Origin: Ligula intestinalis | Lineage: Eukaryota; Platyhelminthes; Cestoda; Diphyllobothriidea; Diphyllobothriidae | Direction of reading: 5' to 3' | NCBI GenBank assembly: GCA_036362985.1 | Contig: JAYGXS010000005.1 | Span: forward strand, 10,402,370-10,466,369 | DNA length: 64,000 nucleotides | Shown here: positions 11,517 through 23,024 of the stretch, piece by piece | Position numbering within the stretch: the stretch's first letter is position 1 | How the letters are laid out: each line of letters begins with the position of its first letter | Notes under the pieces: generated by a model | Databases searched by the model: none | Seen by the model: the letters and a program-made list of their open reading frames with translations, nothing else | Told to the model about the DNA's origin: nothing | Made by a program: the position numbers and the translations under genes

Positions 11517-11562
11517 GCTCGAATCGCTGTCGACAAAGCTAGAAATGTGCAGTTTTATTCCG
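11517..11562 (+). repeat. 46-bp direct repeat, right copy
   Basis: Partner of 10919-10964. It lies directly between the telomeric tract and the right inverted terminus. Confidence 0.7.
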
Positions 11563-11879
11563 CCACTACCAAGGAAACTCCTACCTAATAAAGTGGTCAT
11601 GGTCCTTGTTGTAAATATGATAATTTGATCATATCTAACAACGATCTATTCTGTCGCTCAACTAACAAGTGTAAGGCTACACATACAGTGTCAGCGACAT
11701 CATAACCACCACGAAGGCTGAGGTAGCTTGTTGTTTTGTTTGATATATCAGTTGACAGTTGTGGTTACAGTTATAGACAGGGTTATAATAAATGTTTGTA
11801 AACCCGAATTATTAGGCCACATAGACACTTCATCGTGCCACCAGCAGAATTCTTTAAAGTCTTAAGTAGTCTTAAAACT

Positions 11880-12195
11880 AAACTGACCATCATTGACTTA
11901 AAACTTATTTTCCACGAAATCATATTTGAAAAATTGTCAGAGCTTATTGAATATGGTATGGATTTCTTATCATATCCGCTCCTGCCGACACTAACTAAGA
12001 CAAATACTGTCCAGTAATTGAGCTGATGGTTTATTCTTGTTGACCTGTTTCGTCTGACTTTGCTGTCTAAAGGTTCGTCCCATGAGTTCTAGACACTGGA
12101 CTACGCATTAACCTTTCATGGAGCACTAGAATCAGGCAACATCACACCACCAGCGAGTGTTCATAATAACCCTGCAAGCACCTCAATTCGGACGA
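11880..12195 (+). repeat. Dispersed repeat, copy 2
   Basis: Diverged direct copy of 6640-6985, sharing GTTCTAGACACTG, CAGGCAACATCACA and CCAGCGAGTGTT. The stretch 11586-11880 and 12196-12312 around it shows nothing recognisable. Confidence 0.6.
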
Positions 12196-12312
12196 TACAT
12201 GTCTGGGACAAGGAGTACACTATCTAAAAACAACCCCAACAACAACAGCACCAATTTCAAGGCCTTGGTCCTATTACTCTCTGGATCAGATGATATGTTT
12301 TAAATGGCCTGT

Positions 12313-12352
12313 AAAGGCCTGACGAGAATTTAGCGAAATCAAACGTATGTTC
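12313..12352 (+). repeat. Direct repeat flanking PLE, left copy
   Basis: CCTGACGAGAATTTA and CAAACGTATG blocks recur at 14595-14636 in the same orientation, with the broken PLE in between. PLEs often carry direct terminal repeats (pseudo-LTRs), and this pair could be their remnant. Confidence 0.5.
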
Positions 12353-12439
12353 AAAAAATTTTTTTCTGAAATTTTTTAATGGGAATTTTCGCAAAGTTAA
12401 AACAAACCAAAGATCCCGCGGTGTTAAAGGCACTCAATG

Positions 12440-14470
12440 GGTACCTATGAATAAACACCAAACTTGTGGAGGCGAATCCATGGGCCAGCTTTATCTAGAG
12501 ATGCGTCGAGGTAAACGAGTACCCAACGTTCTACTGGAGAGCAATGCAGAGAAGTCGCACGGTTATCACCAGTGATACCTCTAGAAGATTTTCCAAGAAT
12601 GAACTGGAAAGCATCCGCGTAAGAATGGACGGACTGGGACATCCTTTATTCCAACTTGCGGCCACACGTGACCACCGAAACACAGATGAAAGACTGGAAT
12701 TCTAGAGTTGCGTGCAGTCCATCGGGAAAAAGCGAGGAGAAGCCAAGACAACTTCTCTTCTTCGTAGTGTAAAAGAATGCAGACCACAATCGAAGCTTCC
12801 TGAGGATCCAAGTCGGTACGTACACAACTATCCGTCTGATCTCTTGATAAAACCTCGATGGAAACCATATCATTGGGTCCAAATTTTGCTGTCCCCGACA
12901 GAAACCAAACCACCTAGAGCTGACAACACAGTTCGAAAACTTGCTTAATCAAACACATGACGTTTAGCCAGTGTCAGCTGAGAGTATTCAGCACTTAAAG
13001 TCTACACTAGTTAACTGTTCATATCAGCACTTAAACAGTGGCCAAAATCATCGGGGTCTGCTGATGAAAGCCCACATGGAGAAACTAAGACAGCTCCGAC
13101 AGAACAAGGAGATCCTAATAACGAGGCTGGCTAAAGGAACCGGCGTTGTTCTAATGGATAGAACAGACTACATTGCGAAAATACAATCTATTTTGTCAGA
13201 CGAACAAAAGTTTAGCAAGACGGAAAAGGAGAAAGATATCACTGATGCACTTGAAACGCAGCTGACTGATTGTCGGAAAAGACTTCAAAAAGACGGTAGC
13301 ATAAACGAGTACGACTAAGAACGTCTCCGACCCGTTGGCACGCAAATACCTCGACTGTACGGTTTACTGAAGATTCACAAAGCTGGCGTTCCCTTGCGTC
13401 CCATATTAGATATGAGAAATTCACCATACCATGCGACAGCGAAATGGCTAGCGGACAAACTGAAACCCATGCAGAGTCAACTAGCCCCATACAGTCTCCA
13501 AGACACCTTCGAATTCGTGGATGGCCTGAAGACCTTGACCTGAACGGGATGATGATGTTCTCACTGGATGTCTCATCCCAATTCACGAACGTGCTGGTCA
13601 CAGAAACAGTAGACTACATCTGCGAATTCATTACCTTGACTCAACAGAAGAAAGGAATGCTGGTTACTGCACTGAAGGAATTATTGCTAAAATGCGCCTT
13701 GAATGTACAGTTCCTATTTGACAATAACCTGTACAGAAAATTGGACGAAGTAGCTATGGGCTCGCCCCTGGGTCCTCTTCTAGCAAATATATTCATGGGC
13801 AAGCTAGAAGCTACGCATTATAAACGGTACGTAGACGACATATTTGCAGTTACATCAGACCAAACCAACTTATCAACGCTAATGCATACAGTAAATCGGG
13901 CGCACAAATCGATAAAATTTACCCTAGAAGAAGAACAATCTGGATCGCTTCCATTCCTTGATGTACTACTGAGTAAAAGAGCCGATGAATGCATTCAACG
14001 TAGGGTATACCGCAAGAAGACCTGGTCCGCGCAAAACATCAATTTAGCTAGTTTCGTACCATTGACCTTCAAATGAAATTTAGTACGGTGTTTGACGCGA
14101 TGGGCGAGGAGGATTTGCTCGACTGATAGCATTGAAGAGGAGCTTAAGATTGTTGAAGGCGTGTTTCGACAAAATGGGTATCCTTGTCGATTTATCGCTA
14201 AAAACATGGCTGAAAGGCCGCCAAAGCCCTCAGTATNNNNNNNNNNGTCTGTTGGCGATGGCAAAGGCGGCCGCCATCAGGCTACGCAGACCGCTGCTAT
14301 GCGCCCAAAAGAATTTCGTCACGGCATCCCAGTTACCATGGGCGAAACTAGGTAACGCGGCCACCCACAGCGGACCACAGGCCTCGGAAACGGGCCACCG
14401 CAGAGACGACCGAATCCCAAGTCCAGCCACGCACACCTTATCGGTGATCGTGGACGCCTGGCCGTCTAGA
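12440..14470 (+). pseudogene. Penelope-like element polyprotein, near complete but broken
   Basis: Read with frame changes, the plus strand gives the N-terminal PLE region (VHNYPSDL, LSPTETKP), then GTGVVLMDRTDYIAK and SILSDEQKFSKTEKEKD. RT blocks follow: RLYGLLKIHKAGVPLRPI, FSLDVSSQFTNV, MGSPLGPLLANIFMGKLE, the intact catalytic box YVDDIFAV (near 13828), and SLPFLDVLLS. After RT comes the linker EELKIVEGVFRQNGYP..FI (14130-14200). A 10-N gap follows, then a GIY-YIG C-terminal segment with LLCAQKNFV...LPWA. Defects include in-frame stops at 13316-13318 and 14074-14076 and a frameshift near 13.53 kb. The element would copy itself by target-primed reverse transcription. It is dead, although the RT active site is intact. 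Confidence 0.85.
14237..14246. other. Assembly gap (10 N)
   Basis: Ten unknown bases between the PLE linker and the end of its GIY-YIG domain. The central part of that domain is missing on both sides, so the gap probably hides sequence or marks a collapsed repeat. Confidence 0.95.
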
Positions 14471-14594
14471 CATTGACACTGATCTCAACCCCCCACCCCC
14501 TTCCTCCCCCTTCGTCCCCCCTCCTCCCCACCGTGACAACGAGAACATTTCATCTGTCCACCAACCACCATATTTTATTCATACCATCTAAATT

Positions 14595-14636
14595 TAAGGG
14601 CCTGACGAGAATTTATTGAAAACAAACGTATGCTCG
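14595..14636 (+). repeat. Direct repeat flanking PLE, right copy
   Basis: Partner of 12313-12352, with weaker similarity continuing about 40 bp downstream in both copies. Confidence 0.5.
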
Positions 14637-14639
14637 CCA

Positions 14640-15869
14640 ATTTATCTTGTGAAATAGGAAAAGATTTTTCCGATAACTTTTTTGTAATTTATGCACTCAT
14701 CTGTTTATGTTTACGCCTTGTGAGTATCTCTTTCGCCTTTTGTGTGGTCATCGATGCAACGAAGATAGGAAGAACAACCCTTAAGTCATTATTCGACCAA
14801 ATCCTCAAATGAAATATCTAGCAAAGTTCGTAAAGACAGAAGACAACAGAGAGAGAATTTTGTGCTTATTAATCATGTTTGCTGGGCACCCCAAAACAGT
14901 TTATCGCAATTTTGATAACCTTAAGAGTCGAACCCGGCGTCGTTGGCCATTTAGCTCTGGGTGTGGACTTGTGATCACTTGAGCACGTCTTAACAGCGGC
15001 CAATGGTTTGAAAAATGCTTTTTTGTTTAACCAAGTGAAATAAACTTCAAATAAACATGTTCTGGCCCAGTCACCGTCAAAAAAAGGTTCCCGACTGTGC
15101 ACAACAGACCCGGTCGGGACCTGCAGTTACTTATTTTAGCTAACACATGTGTTACAAGGAAACACCTTTTAGGAAATTCGCACGAGCGAGTTTTTTAGTC
15201 AGATTTCTAGCAGAAAGAGCGGCTGATAATGAGAGAACTAAAGAGAGATTTGGCAACGGGTCTGCAAATAATAAAGTGCCACATAATCCAAGTAAAGTGA
15301 ATTTTATACTGGTGAAAAGCTGTAATAATGAGTGCTGGGCCTCGCGGAGGAAACAATAGCCGGATATTATATTCGAGAACTTACAACGCTTGTCCATTAA
15401 GCTTGACGAACTTAAAGAACGTAGTTGATGTTATGAAGTCATTCATTATGGCTTCAGTAGCGGTAAAGCAACGAGGAAAGATAAGCAGCCAAACGGTCTG
15501 ACCTGTTGTTATTCGAGAGGAGGAAACTGTGATAAAACTGGCAGAATCCACCCTCGTTACGTTCAAGCAACCAACGTATACTGTAATTCCGTTGCTCACT
15601 TTTTACCAAAACTTATTTGCCCGATACATGGAAAAAATACTTGGAATTTTGGTTATCCACTTATGAGAAGCGAGATGTTAGAGACATCCTATGAAATTGA
15701 ACTCCATGGGAAGAAAGGAAGATTGTGGAGGACTTTTAGTTTGGACCCGAAAACTATTCTCTGTCTTATCTATTCTCTGAGAAGAATGACAACAAAGTCG
15801 GCTAAAGTTGTTATTTTCTGACAGCCTGCTGAAGAAAGCGAAATCCTAGAATAATAGAAGTGGACATGC
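14640..15869. other. No gene recognised
   Basis: Short frames only. Two antisense frames overlap at 15.15-15.40 kb with no recognisable domain. No repeats or RNA genes were seen. Confidence 0.5.
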
Positions 15870-16499
15870 GTCAACCCCATTTATAAAGAAAGTTCGCGCT
15901 ATGGCTGCAATAACTAGCGCCCTATCAATCTCACTTGTGTTGCTTGTAACCTACTTGAGCCTTATATCAGGAGCCTTTTAATGTCATTTTTGAAAAAAAA
16001 ATACATTATGCGATGTCTGCATTGACTTCCGTCCAAAACGCTCTTACCTCATGAGTGTTTTTTACTCCCAAGAGAAGTGTGCAATAGGCACGGATAAGGG
16101 CTATCCAAGTGACGTCATATGTTTGACTTTAAGAGGGCCTTCGATAGTGTAAATCAATGACATATTTTTCTAAGGATTTGGGACGTGGGAATTCTAGAAT
16201 AAGTGCTTGAATGCATCAAAATTTTCGTGTCCGTCATAGGAAAGAGATTCGTTGTTGGGAACCCAACATCAGAGTGGACACAGGTAGCATGTGAAGTACC
16301 ACAAGGTTTTGTTTTGAACCCACTTCTTCTCCTCGGCTGCGCTAACTACTGCCACATGGAGATACGGTTCGTAGCATTAATATTTGTGGATGATTTTACA
16401 ATTAAAATCGATAAACTGATTATCGGTTCTTCTACGTGACTTCTGATGTTTACTGTGGCCAAGTCTCTGCTCATGCCCATAAGCTCTAGTTGAAATGTG

Positions 16500-16813
16500 G
16501 GCAGGAGTTTCCTTGGTAGGACCGAATGTTCTTATTCATATTTACATGCCTACTCAATTAATTTCTCTTAGGGTAAGGGTTAGGGTAAGGGTTAGGATTA
16601 AGGTTAGGGTAAAGGTTGGGGTAAGGGTAAGGGTTAGGGTTAGGATCAGGGTTAGTGTATGGGTTAGGGTAAGGGTTAGGTTCAAGGTAAGGGTTGGGGT
16701 TAGAGTGGGATAGGGATATCGTATTAAAGAAAAACCCGAGTTTCTGTCTTACTGGAAGCGTTGGTGAGGCATGTCAATAAGAACTGACGTTGCTAGCAAG
16801 GAAACTCCTGCTA
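16500..16813. mobile_element. Inverted-repeat element carrying telomeric repeats, copy 2
   Basis: Starts GGCAGGAGTTTCCTTGGTAG and ends in the near-reverse complement CTAGCAAGGAAACTCCTGCT (18 of 20 bases pair). AAATGTG occurs immediately outside both ends (16493-16499 and 16814-16820), which fits a 7-bp target-site duplication. The core at 16569-16712 is degenerate TTAGGG repeat, about 50 bp from the left end. The element is much shorter than copy 1 but has the same design in opposite orientation. A Val-Arg-rich open frame across the core is a by-product of the repeat. Confidence 0.85.
16569..16712. repeat. Degenerate interstitial telomeric repeat, G-rich strand
   Basis: GGGTTAGGGTAAGGG-type units with frequent variants on the plus strand, the opposite strand sense to the tract at 11.1-11.5 kb. 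Confidence 0.9.
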
Positions 16814-17330
16814 AAATGTGCTGCATTAAAGCTTTGATTTAAGTGCCGGCATCGCATTACAGTACATGGGTACAGAGAAGTGTACAAGCATATGGACAAC
16901 CGGGAAACTGATGGCCTTAGAGCACTGTAAAGGGGCCGTCCAGAAGGCATGCAGCATGCTGCACTTTATCAGAAGCGAATTCAAAATAATTCCATCTGAT
17001 CTAATCGGAACAATATTTGGCTCCTTAATGAGACCAAATTTAGACTACGGAATGCTATTTTGGATACCATGGTTGAAGAAATATGTGGATATTCTCGAAC
17101 AGGTGCATCAAAAGATTACAAAGATGGTCAATGACCACTTACCATACCATGACATATTTTTAAAGTTCGACATAGTTCCCCAGTTTTACAGGCACGCACG
17201 TTGTAGCTTGATCTTGACAATCTGTATAGTGTGGGGCTCTATGACCCCCCTTAGACTGGAGGATTTCTTGGAGTGGTATAACGCTGGAACTATCTGTTTT
17301 CGTCGACGCCATTACTTATCTTGAAATAAC

Positions 17331-19879
17331 ATGTGATAACATTATCATTAAAATAGGCTACTACCACAACCTCATTCCTTACTGTCAGTCTTGTAGAAAA
17401 TATCATGTCTCTAACTTGTGCTTATACTGCTTTGCAGTTGTCCGCGATAACTCGCTCGAATGGGTATTATCTTAACTGCTTTCAGCTACAAACTAATTGA
17501 AATATTATATGGTCACCTTATATTTATGGGATACTCCAGGAATTTCCTTCCACGAAACCCTTCATATAGTTGTACACTCTACCGTTTCACCGATGGCTAC
17601 TTGTTTTGTTGATTGCGATCAGAAACCTAATGGACTGGGGATGTGGGAATATACTTTTCATTCTTAATTGACGGCAGGCAGTCGCTTAACGATTTCAGAT
17701 GGGGTGGAACCGGCAAAGGCAAGGAAGACTGCAGTGGATATTTCTAACATATAAAGTTGTCGCCAAAGACCACGCAACTGTCATAACTTTGTAAAAGTTT
17801 GATCATTTCTCAAATACCGGTGTGAATGCATTTATGAAAACTTAGAAATAATAATGAACAGCACTGGTCATATTTAGATATTAAAAGAAACATAGGAAGT
17901 ACTAAATGTTTGTTATGAACATTAAAATTTTCTCGATAATCCCGATGTTCTGGAGACCTTAAAAATGCTAAATTAGAACAATAAATTGATATATTTTGGT
18001 AAGTTGAAAACTTGAAGCAAATTCTTTCTTTGGATTGAAAGAACTTTTTTAAGTGGATAATTATTTATTGAATATCGTGGGCAAAAATTTGTCATCGGTT
18101 TCTTCGTTTTCAATGTTTTCATTGATACATTGATAAATTGCGCATATATTCAACCGTTACACCAAAACCTTTAAAATATGATAAACATAAAGAGTATTTA
18201 CTGGAAGAAAGTGTTTTCCAATAATACTTTTGACGAACACGACCACGTTGCTGATATCAAGAAATGTAGCAAAGCAGTCAACCTTGTCGAGCATGAATCC
18301 TGTCCACAGCGGAGTTCTTAAACTACTATTCCTAAGATTACAAAAAAGTTCGATAAAAGTAAACATCTTAGAAAGTTACAATAAAATTAGAGAATTTTGA
18401 CAATTTCTTCAAGCTACTTGAAGAAAATTGCTTCAATTTCACTGGAGTTAAAGAACGATCTTCTCTTTTTACAATAGATTGTTTTCTGCGTAAGTGAGTT
18501 TTATTCATCAAACGGTTGCAAGCTTGCGAATTAAAAAATACTGGCCATATACATTGTCATTTTTTGAAAAAAATATTTTTCTTCTGTCTGTTTTGTTTCT
18601 AAATAACGCAAAAAAGGAACGTACAGTATACAAGAGCCTATATTTCTGCATGACTTACATTCAATAAGGCCTTCTATATCTTAAATTCGCGCTTACAGAT
18701 TTGAAATTTTCCATATGCGTTATTTTTGCATTAAAACAAACACTTTCTTCTCCTGCATTTTGGGCAAAAAAACTTCACAGGTTTGCTAATCATAATTTTT
18801 CAAATACAAATCTCCAATATTGCTGCAACTAAATGTGATTCCTTTAACTTGACTTCACTTGAATCTGGACAATTTTGGACAACATTTCCCGGTTCTAGAA
18901 GAAATATCTTTGACACCTATTTTACTTATTTTGCAGCTCCTTTATACTATAATCAGCATTTTTCGATACAACATGGAAAACTCCTTCGACATGAGACTAC
19001 TTCTGAGTTCCCCAAAATTAATGGCAATTTCTCTGAATAAACTCAACTTGAATGCTGTTTTTTTCTTTCTAAAAGGCTTTCGCAGGATTCAAATGTCTGG
19101 ATGAATAAAAAATGACAAAATATACGCTAAAGTGAGAAGTCAGATTTCATCATGAATGTTGTATGATCTTAAGTGACTACTGTAAGTTTTTATCGGCCAG
19201 TCGGTCCCAATCTATGGGTATGTAGCCCCCGGCATTCGGAAACGTGACATTGCTTCATCCCTCTACCACTGTACTACCGGGTCAATACCCCAGTTCCGAC
19301 ATATTCCCTATCGCAATCGCCAGTGTGGTGGTCGGAAGAATAACATTTTATCCATGTTAAACTCACACCACGTCATTTCAAATCTGTCTGGTGTCTGTAG
19401 TGCGATATCTCCTCACTAAAATCTTCATTTTTTCCCCGTTATTATCATTTAAATCTGAGCTTTCTTTATGCTATGGCTCAATTACTGCTGATGTGTGGGA
19501 CAATACTGTCTGGTGGGCGCTTTAAGATCATTCAAATATAAGCTGTTTATCCTCAATAATGAGTGGTTTGCACTAATATGCCTAATAATTTGAGACAGAT
19601 ACATTTGGACACAACGTCATTTGTATCAGGACAGATCTTAATTTTGCAGGTATGAATAAAAAGAAATCGTCGACGGAATATTTATCCGGCAGCAATAAAA
19701 ATTTTTTTTTCATTTGTGACACTCGGCTGTCAGGACGTCCTCTGCTTTCCGGAATTGCGTAAGTGCTATTAAAAAAGAATAGCAAGCACAAGCTGAGGGA
19801 AACAGTAGAGTCAATAGACAGAGGTAGAAACGGATATCGCCCGGTAATTCGTATAAGCACAGATCGAATTCTTCGAAAC
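17331..19879. other. AT-rich intergenic DNA
   Basis: No domain-bearing frame, RNA gene or strong repeat was seen. Several overlapping short frames at 18.78-19.10 kb have no recognisable features. Confidence 0.5.
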
Positions 19880-20864
19880 TTGTGCAGTTTTATGGTATTC
19901 ACTTCGAACTAACGCTCTTAGTAAAATTGACCGTAACTTTGGCCGAGAGTAACCTAAGCATTAAATCCAACGCTTTTTACCTTCCTTGCAACATCTCAAA
20001 CCCGGTACTTACGCTGACACTAAATACACCTTCAAAAGTTAACATAAAAAGTTCAATTAAATACGGAACCTAGGCGGGCCCTTAAATTACTTTAAAATTG
20101 AAGTTAAAACTTAAGTCAAACAATTTCTAGCACGCATGGGCGAGTGAAAAAACTCGTGCGTAAATGTTAGAAATATTGATGTTTTCGTAACATACATGGT
20201 GATTGCCTTAGCTCATCACTGCTACACCAGATTGCACAGTGCTTTCCCAACGACAGCCTTGGCACAAGTCGTACAGACATGGCTGCAGAGCTTACAGACT
20301 TTTGTTTGGGCCACCAGACCTACTTTCATGTATGTATGCAACCGGATATTAACAGTTCTTTGGCCTTAATTTCTGCTATATTTTCCTACAATGCAGATGA
20401 ATAACATTTGTGCTGATGGTATTGGTGGTAGCATTCAATGTTTTTCTACCTTCACCTCGATACTGCAACATCTTGCAGTTCAAATTGTTTAAAAATTGTA
20501 AGAAGGGCAGCACAATGACATGAACACGAAACTCAAAATAAGGTGTCTTGTATAAATAGGAAGTCGGCCTTCCAATTAAAGTAATTTCTAGGAAAGGCGT
20601 CGTCTGGAAAATTGCAAAATCTCTCGGGTCTGTTGACGACTTGGCGCTCCTAATTCGAAAAGTGCCGTAGTAATTTACCTGAAGACCCCAAAGGATGCCT
20701 CGTTGTGAAATAATGCGTCTTACTGTACTCCTGCAACGCCATTTGGGCACCTACGTCGTGTGCAATTATATGCTGTGCAAACAAGTAAGAGGTACAGTAA
20801 TGGGGTAACCACCGGGGTTTTGACGACACAGAAGAAGTGTTTTACAAAGAAACCTTAATATTAT

Positions 20865-21700
20865 TGTCCAGCTTGACTGCAGAAGTGGTATAACAATGAC
20901 TGGAAGCACTGGGTTTTGGCTACTATCGACCACGATTGTGGGTCCGGTATGTTGATGACAGGTTTGTCATCAATAGTCGAGATAGGATTGGGGATTCCAC
21001 AGTAAATCTGCACGTGACCATTCCCACCATCCAGTTGACCTTAGAGAACCTAAAATACTGATAGTTGCTGTTCCTTGAAGTGCGGCTGTGAAGAATAGTC
21101 CACGGGACACTCAAATCAACAGTTACAGGAAGGCGAAAAACACTTCTACCATTTTGAGTTGTCTCAGCCTAAACGCACTTTAAATAGATGTGATGGAAAA
21201 TTTGTCGAAAAATACAGACGACGATATAAATTAAGCAAAACCATTGAAATAGCCAGAACCTACACGTTGATTGCTGACGTATCCAAATAATTGTTTCCAT
21301 TGGTCAGCGAAGTTGGGACTGGCGTCGCTCACAGGCTGGAAGAAAAAATCTGCAGACAACTTATGCAGCCCACTTCCCGTCGACCAAAATGCTTGTATCA
21401 TGTACCGCATCAACTGTCTTTTTTGTCAGGCCAATTATGTTTGTGAAACCGGCAAACGCGTTCTTATGAGAATTGTTCAGCCCAAACTTGCCATGTGAAC
21501 AAAGGACAGGCTTTCCTTGGTAGGCACTCACGCCAGGGCACGGCGTCGACTTCGAACGCGTGCGCGTAGTCTATCAGTCGGACAAGCGCCTGTTGCATGA
21601 AACATACCATTCGCGCGCGGATTCAGTTAGCAGACATATTGATCTTCATGATGCTCATATTGCGTTGCGCAAGCAGATTAAGGGCGGAGGTCAAGGTTGA
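20865..21700 (+). pseudogene. PLE fragment: end of RT, GIY-YIG and tail
   Basis: Plus-strand frames give LTAEVV.Q.LEALGFGYYRP followed by the intact RT catalytic box RYVDDRFVINSRD and IQLTLENLKY. Further on come the GIY-YIG start CIMYRINCLFCQANYVCETG with C-x2-C zinc ligands, DRLSLVGTHA, and the tail ADSVSRHIDLHDAHIALRKQ. The order RT, endonuclease, tail is that of Penelope. Several frameshifts make it inactive. It occupies the place of the 5' exons of the secreted-protein gene in this duplication unit. Confidence 0.75.
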
Positions 21701-22733
21701 GGTCGCTCCCGGTAGTACTGAGTTAAATGTGTGGTGAGGTGAACATTTATTATTTCTTGACCATGGACGTGCGTGAAAGTTCGAAAGGACGGACCTATAA
21801 ACCATTGGTTTCGAGTTTACTGTCTCTTACCTAGTAACCTGGGCTCGCATATTCTCGACCATTCAGTAAGTGCTTTATTATGCAATCACACTTGACGACT
21901 GTAGTGTGAACCTTATAATGTTAACTTAATTTGTAAGATGTAAGCCACTGCGAGCAGTCGAGAACAGTTGAACAAGTACTACATGCGATACGGCTAAGAA
22001 TATCATAAAACGGATGTGCTATATTCATGTAATACATGCAGTTAATATAAGAAGACAATATTTAAGTTATGGTTAAGTGCGGATGATACACAGACGGGAA
22101 TTTGATTGAAAATTGAAGTGCTTATTTAAGTATATTCAATCAGTATGTCTAAAATTTGCCAGGATATTTAATTGACGGAGTACTGGGATTAAGACGATGA
22201 CTACTTTAAGCTTGGTTGAGTGATAGTGAGTGCAACCGCAAACCAGCAGGCTGTCAAGTTGTTTATGTATTCATAATGTCTGTCATCAACATTGCGGTTT
22301 ATTTTTTTGACGGTAATAGGCCATGCCTTTGCATACTACATTATTTTTTTATTGTTTATTAATACAGATTTTTACACCCACAGTAACATTTTGTTCACTT
22401 TCAAATAATAATCACAAGCTATGCTTGGCATAAGTTAAACATATAAGCCCTTGTCCAGACTTGGTTGCAGTATTCGTAAGAGTTCGGACTCTCAGGGGAC
22501 AAATCGGTACACATATAGGAGTCCAAGAGTTTCTTAAAATGCAGTAGGTCATTGTGGGAGATTATTTCACTGCTATACCGTGTACTTCAAGGAGGAATTA
22601 ATGTGAAGATTACGCTTGTGCATTTTCGTCCGGAGCTTCGATGTGTTTTAAGAAATATTTTTTGTCAACTTTTATCGTTTTTGTATTTCTTCACTGAACT
22701 TTTTGCAAATAAACCGTTTTATCATCAAAACAG

Positions 22734-23024
22734 ACAATTAACTTTGAGAAACTTGATGATGGTGTACTACACAGAGATACTTGCGTTGTGTTTGAAGAGA
22801 CAAACCTACAAGAGGATGCTAGATGCAAACGTTTGCGTACAAGTGGACAAGAGACGTCAATTCGCCTGGATGCGATTACTGTGGCAGAGCCTTTGCAGAG
22901 CAGCACAAGGAAACTGAAGCAAATTATCAATAAGGGGCGTAATTTGTGGCAAAATGTGTTACGGCGTAGGGCCTTTCAAAGCCTGCCCATGCCTGGATGT
23001 CTTTTAACTGACCAACCAGTGTAA
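22734..23024 (+). CDS. Terminal exon of lineage-specific secreted-protein family, copy A
   Basis: A phase-0 exon of 97 codons including TAA, after an acceptor TCAAAACAG that is identical in copy B. The product is not recognised. It aligns in frame with the exon at 29.78-30.09 kb: RD.C..F.E.NL, GQETSIRLDAITV.EP, QSST.KL.QIIN, RRAFQSL, PGCLLT.QPV, with the stop codon at the same place. The two copies differ by a 7-codon in-frame gap, and in the 29-codon core about half of the codon changes are silent. This favours a coding history. The matching signal-peptide exons are missing upstream in this unit, so copy A may be a relic unless other exons serve it. Confidence 0.5.
   Translation, partial: TINFEKLDDGVLHRDTCVVFEETNLQEDARCKRLRTSGQETSIRLDAITVAEPLQSSTRKLKQIINKGRNLWQNVLRRRAFQSLPMPGCLLTDQPV

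Larger units (their letters stand above)
10684..11585. mobile_element. Inverted-repeat element carrying telomeric repeats, copy 1
   Basis: The left end (10684-10706) begins GGCAGGAGTTTCCTTGGTAG. The right end (11563-11585) is its reverse complement with 22 of 23 bases matching. Between them lie about 390 bp of AT-rich DNA, a 430-bp tract of degenerate CCCTAA repeats, and a 46-bp direct repeat on each side of that tract. There is no transposase frame, so the element is non-autonomous. A second element with the same ends and the same kind of core, in the opposite orientation, occurs at 16.5 kb. Confidence 0.8.
15870..17330 (+). pseudogene. CR1/RTE-like LINE reverse transcriptase, interrupted
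   Basis: The plus strand, read across frames, gives RPINLTCVACNLLEPYIRSL, FKRAFDSVN, EVPQGFVLNP and a degenerate FVDDF where LINE RTs have FADD. The frame is then interrupted at 16500-16813 by a telomeric-repeat element and resumes with KGAVQKACSMLHFIRSEFK, MRPNLDYGMLFW and LEQVHQKITKMVNDHLPY. These are the thumb and C-terminal blocks of a LINE polymerase. The 5' part (endonuclease) is absent. Stops and frameshifts show it was inactive or decayed afterwards. Confidence 0.75.

Noticed and set aside
12581..12948. Overlapping minus-strand frames of 78-110 codons
   Set aside because: They are antisense shadows of the PLE N-terminal region on the plus strand.
16495..16713. Open frame encoding a Val-Arg repeat protein
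   Set aside because: It is a translation of degenerate TTAGGG repeats inside an inserted element.
21493..21520. A third copy of the telomeric-element terminus (CAGGCTTTCCTTGGTAGG)
   Set aside because: It lies inside PLE coding sequence (DRLSLVGTHA of the GIY-YIG region), has no inverted partner and no telomeric tract nearby. The likeness is chance.
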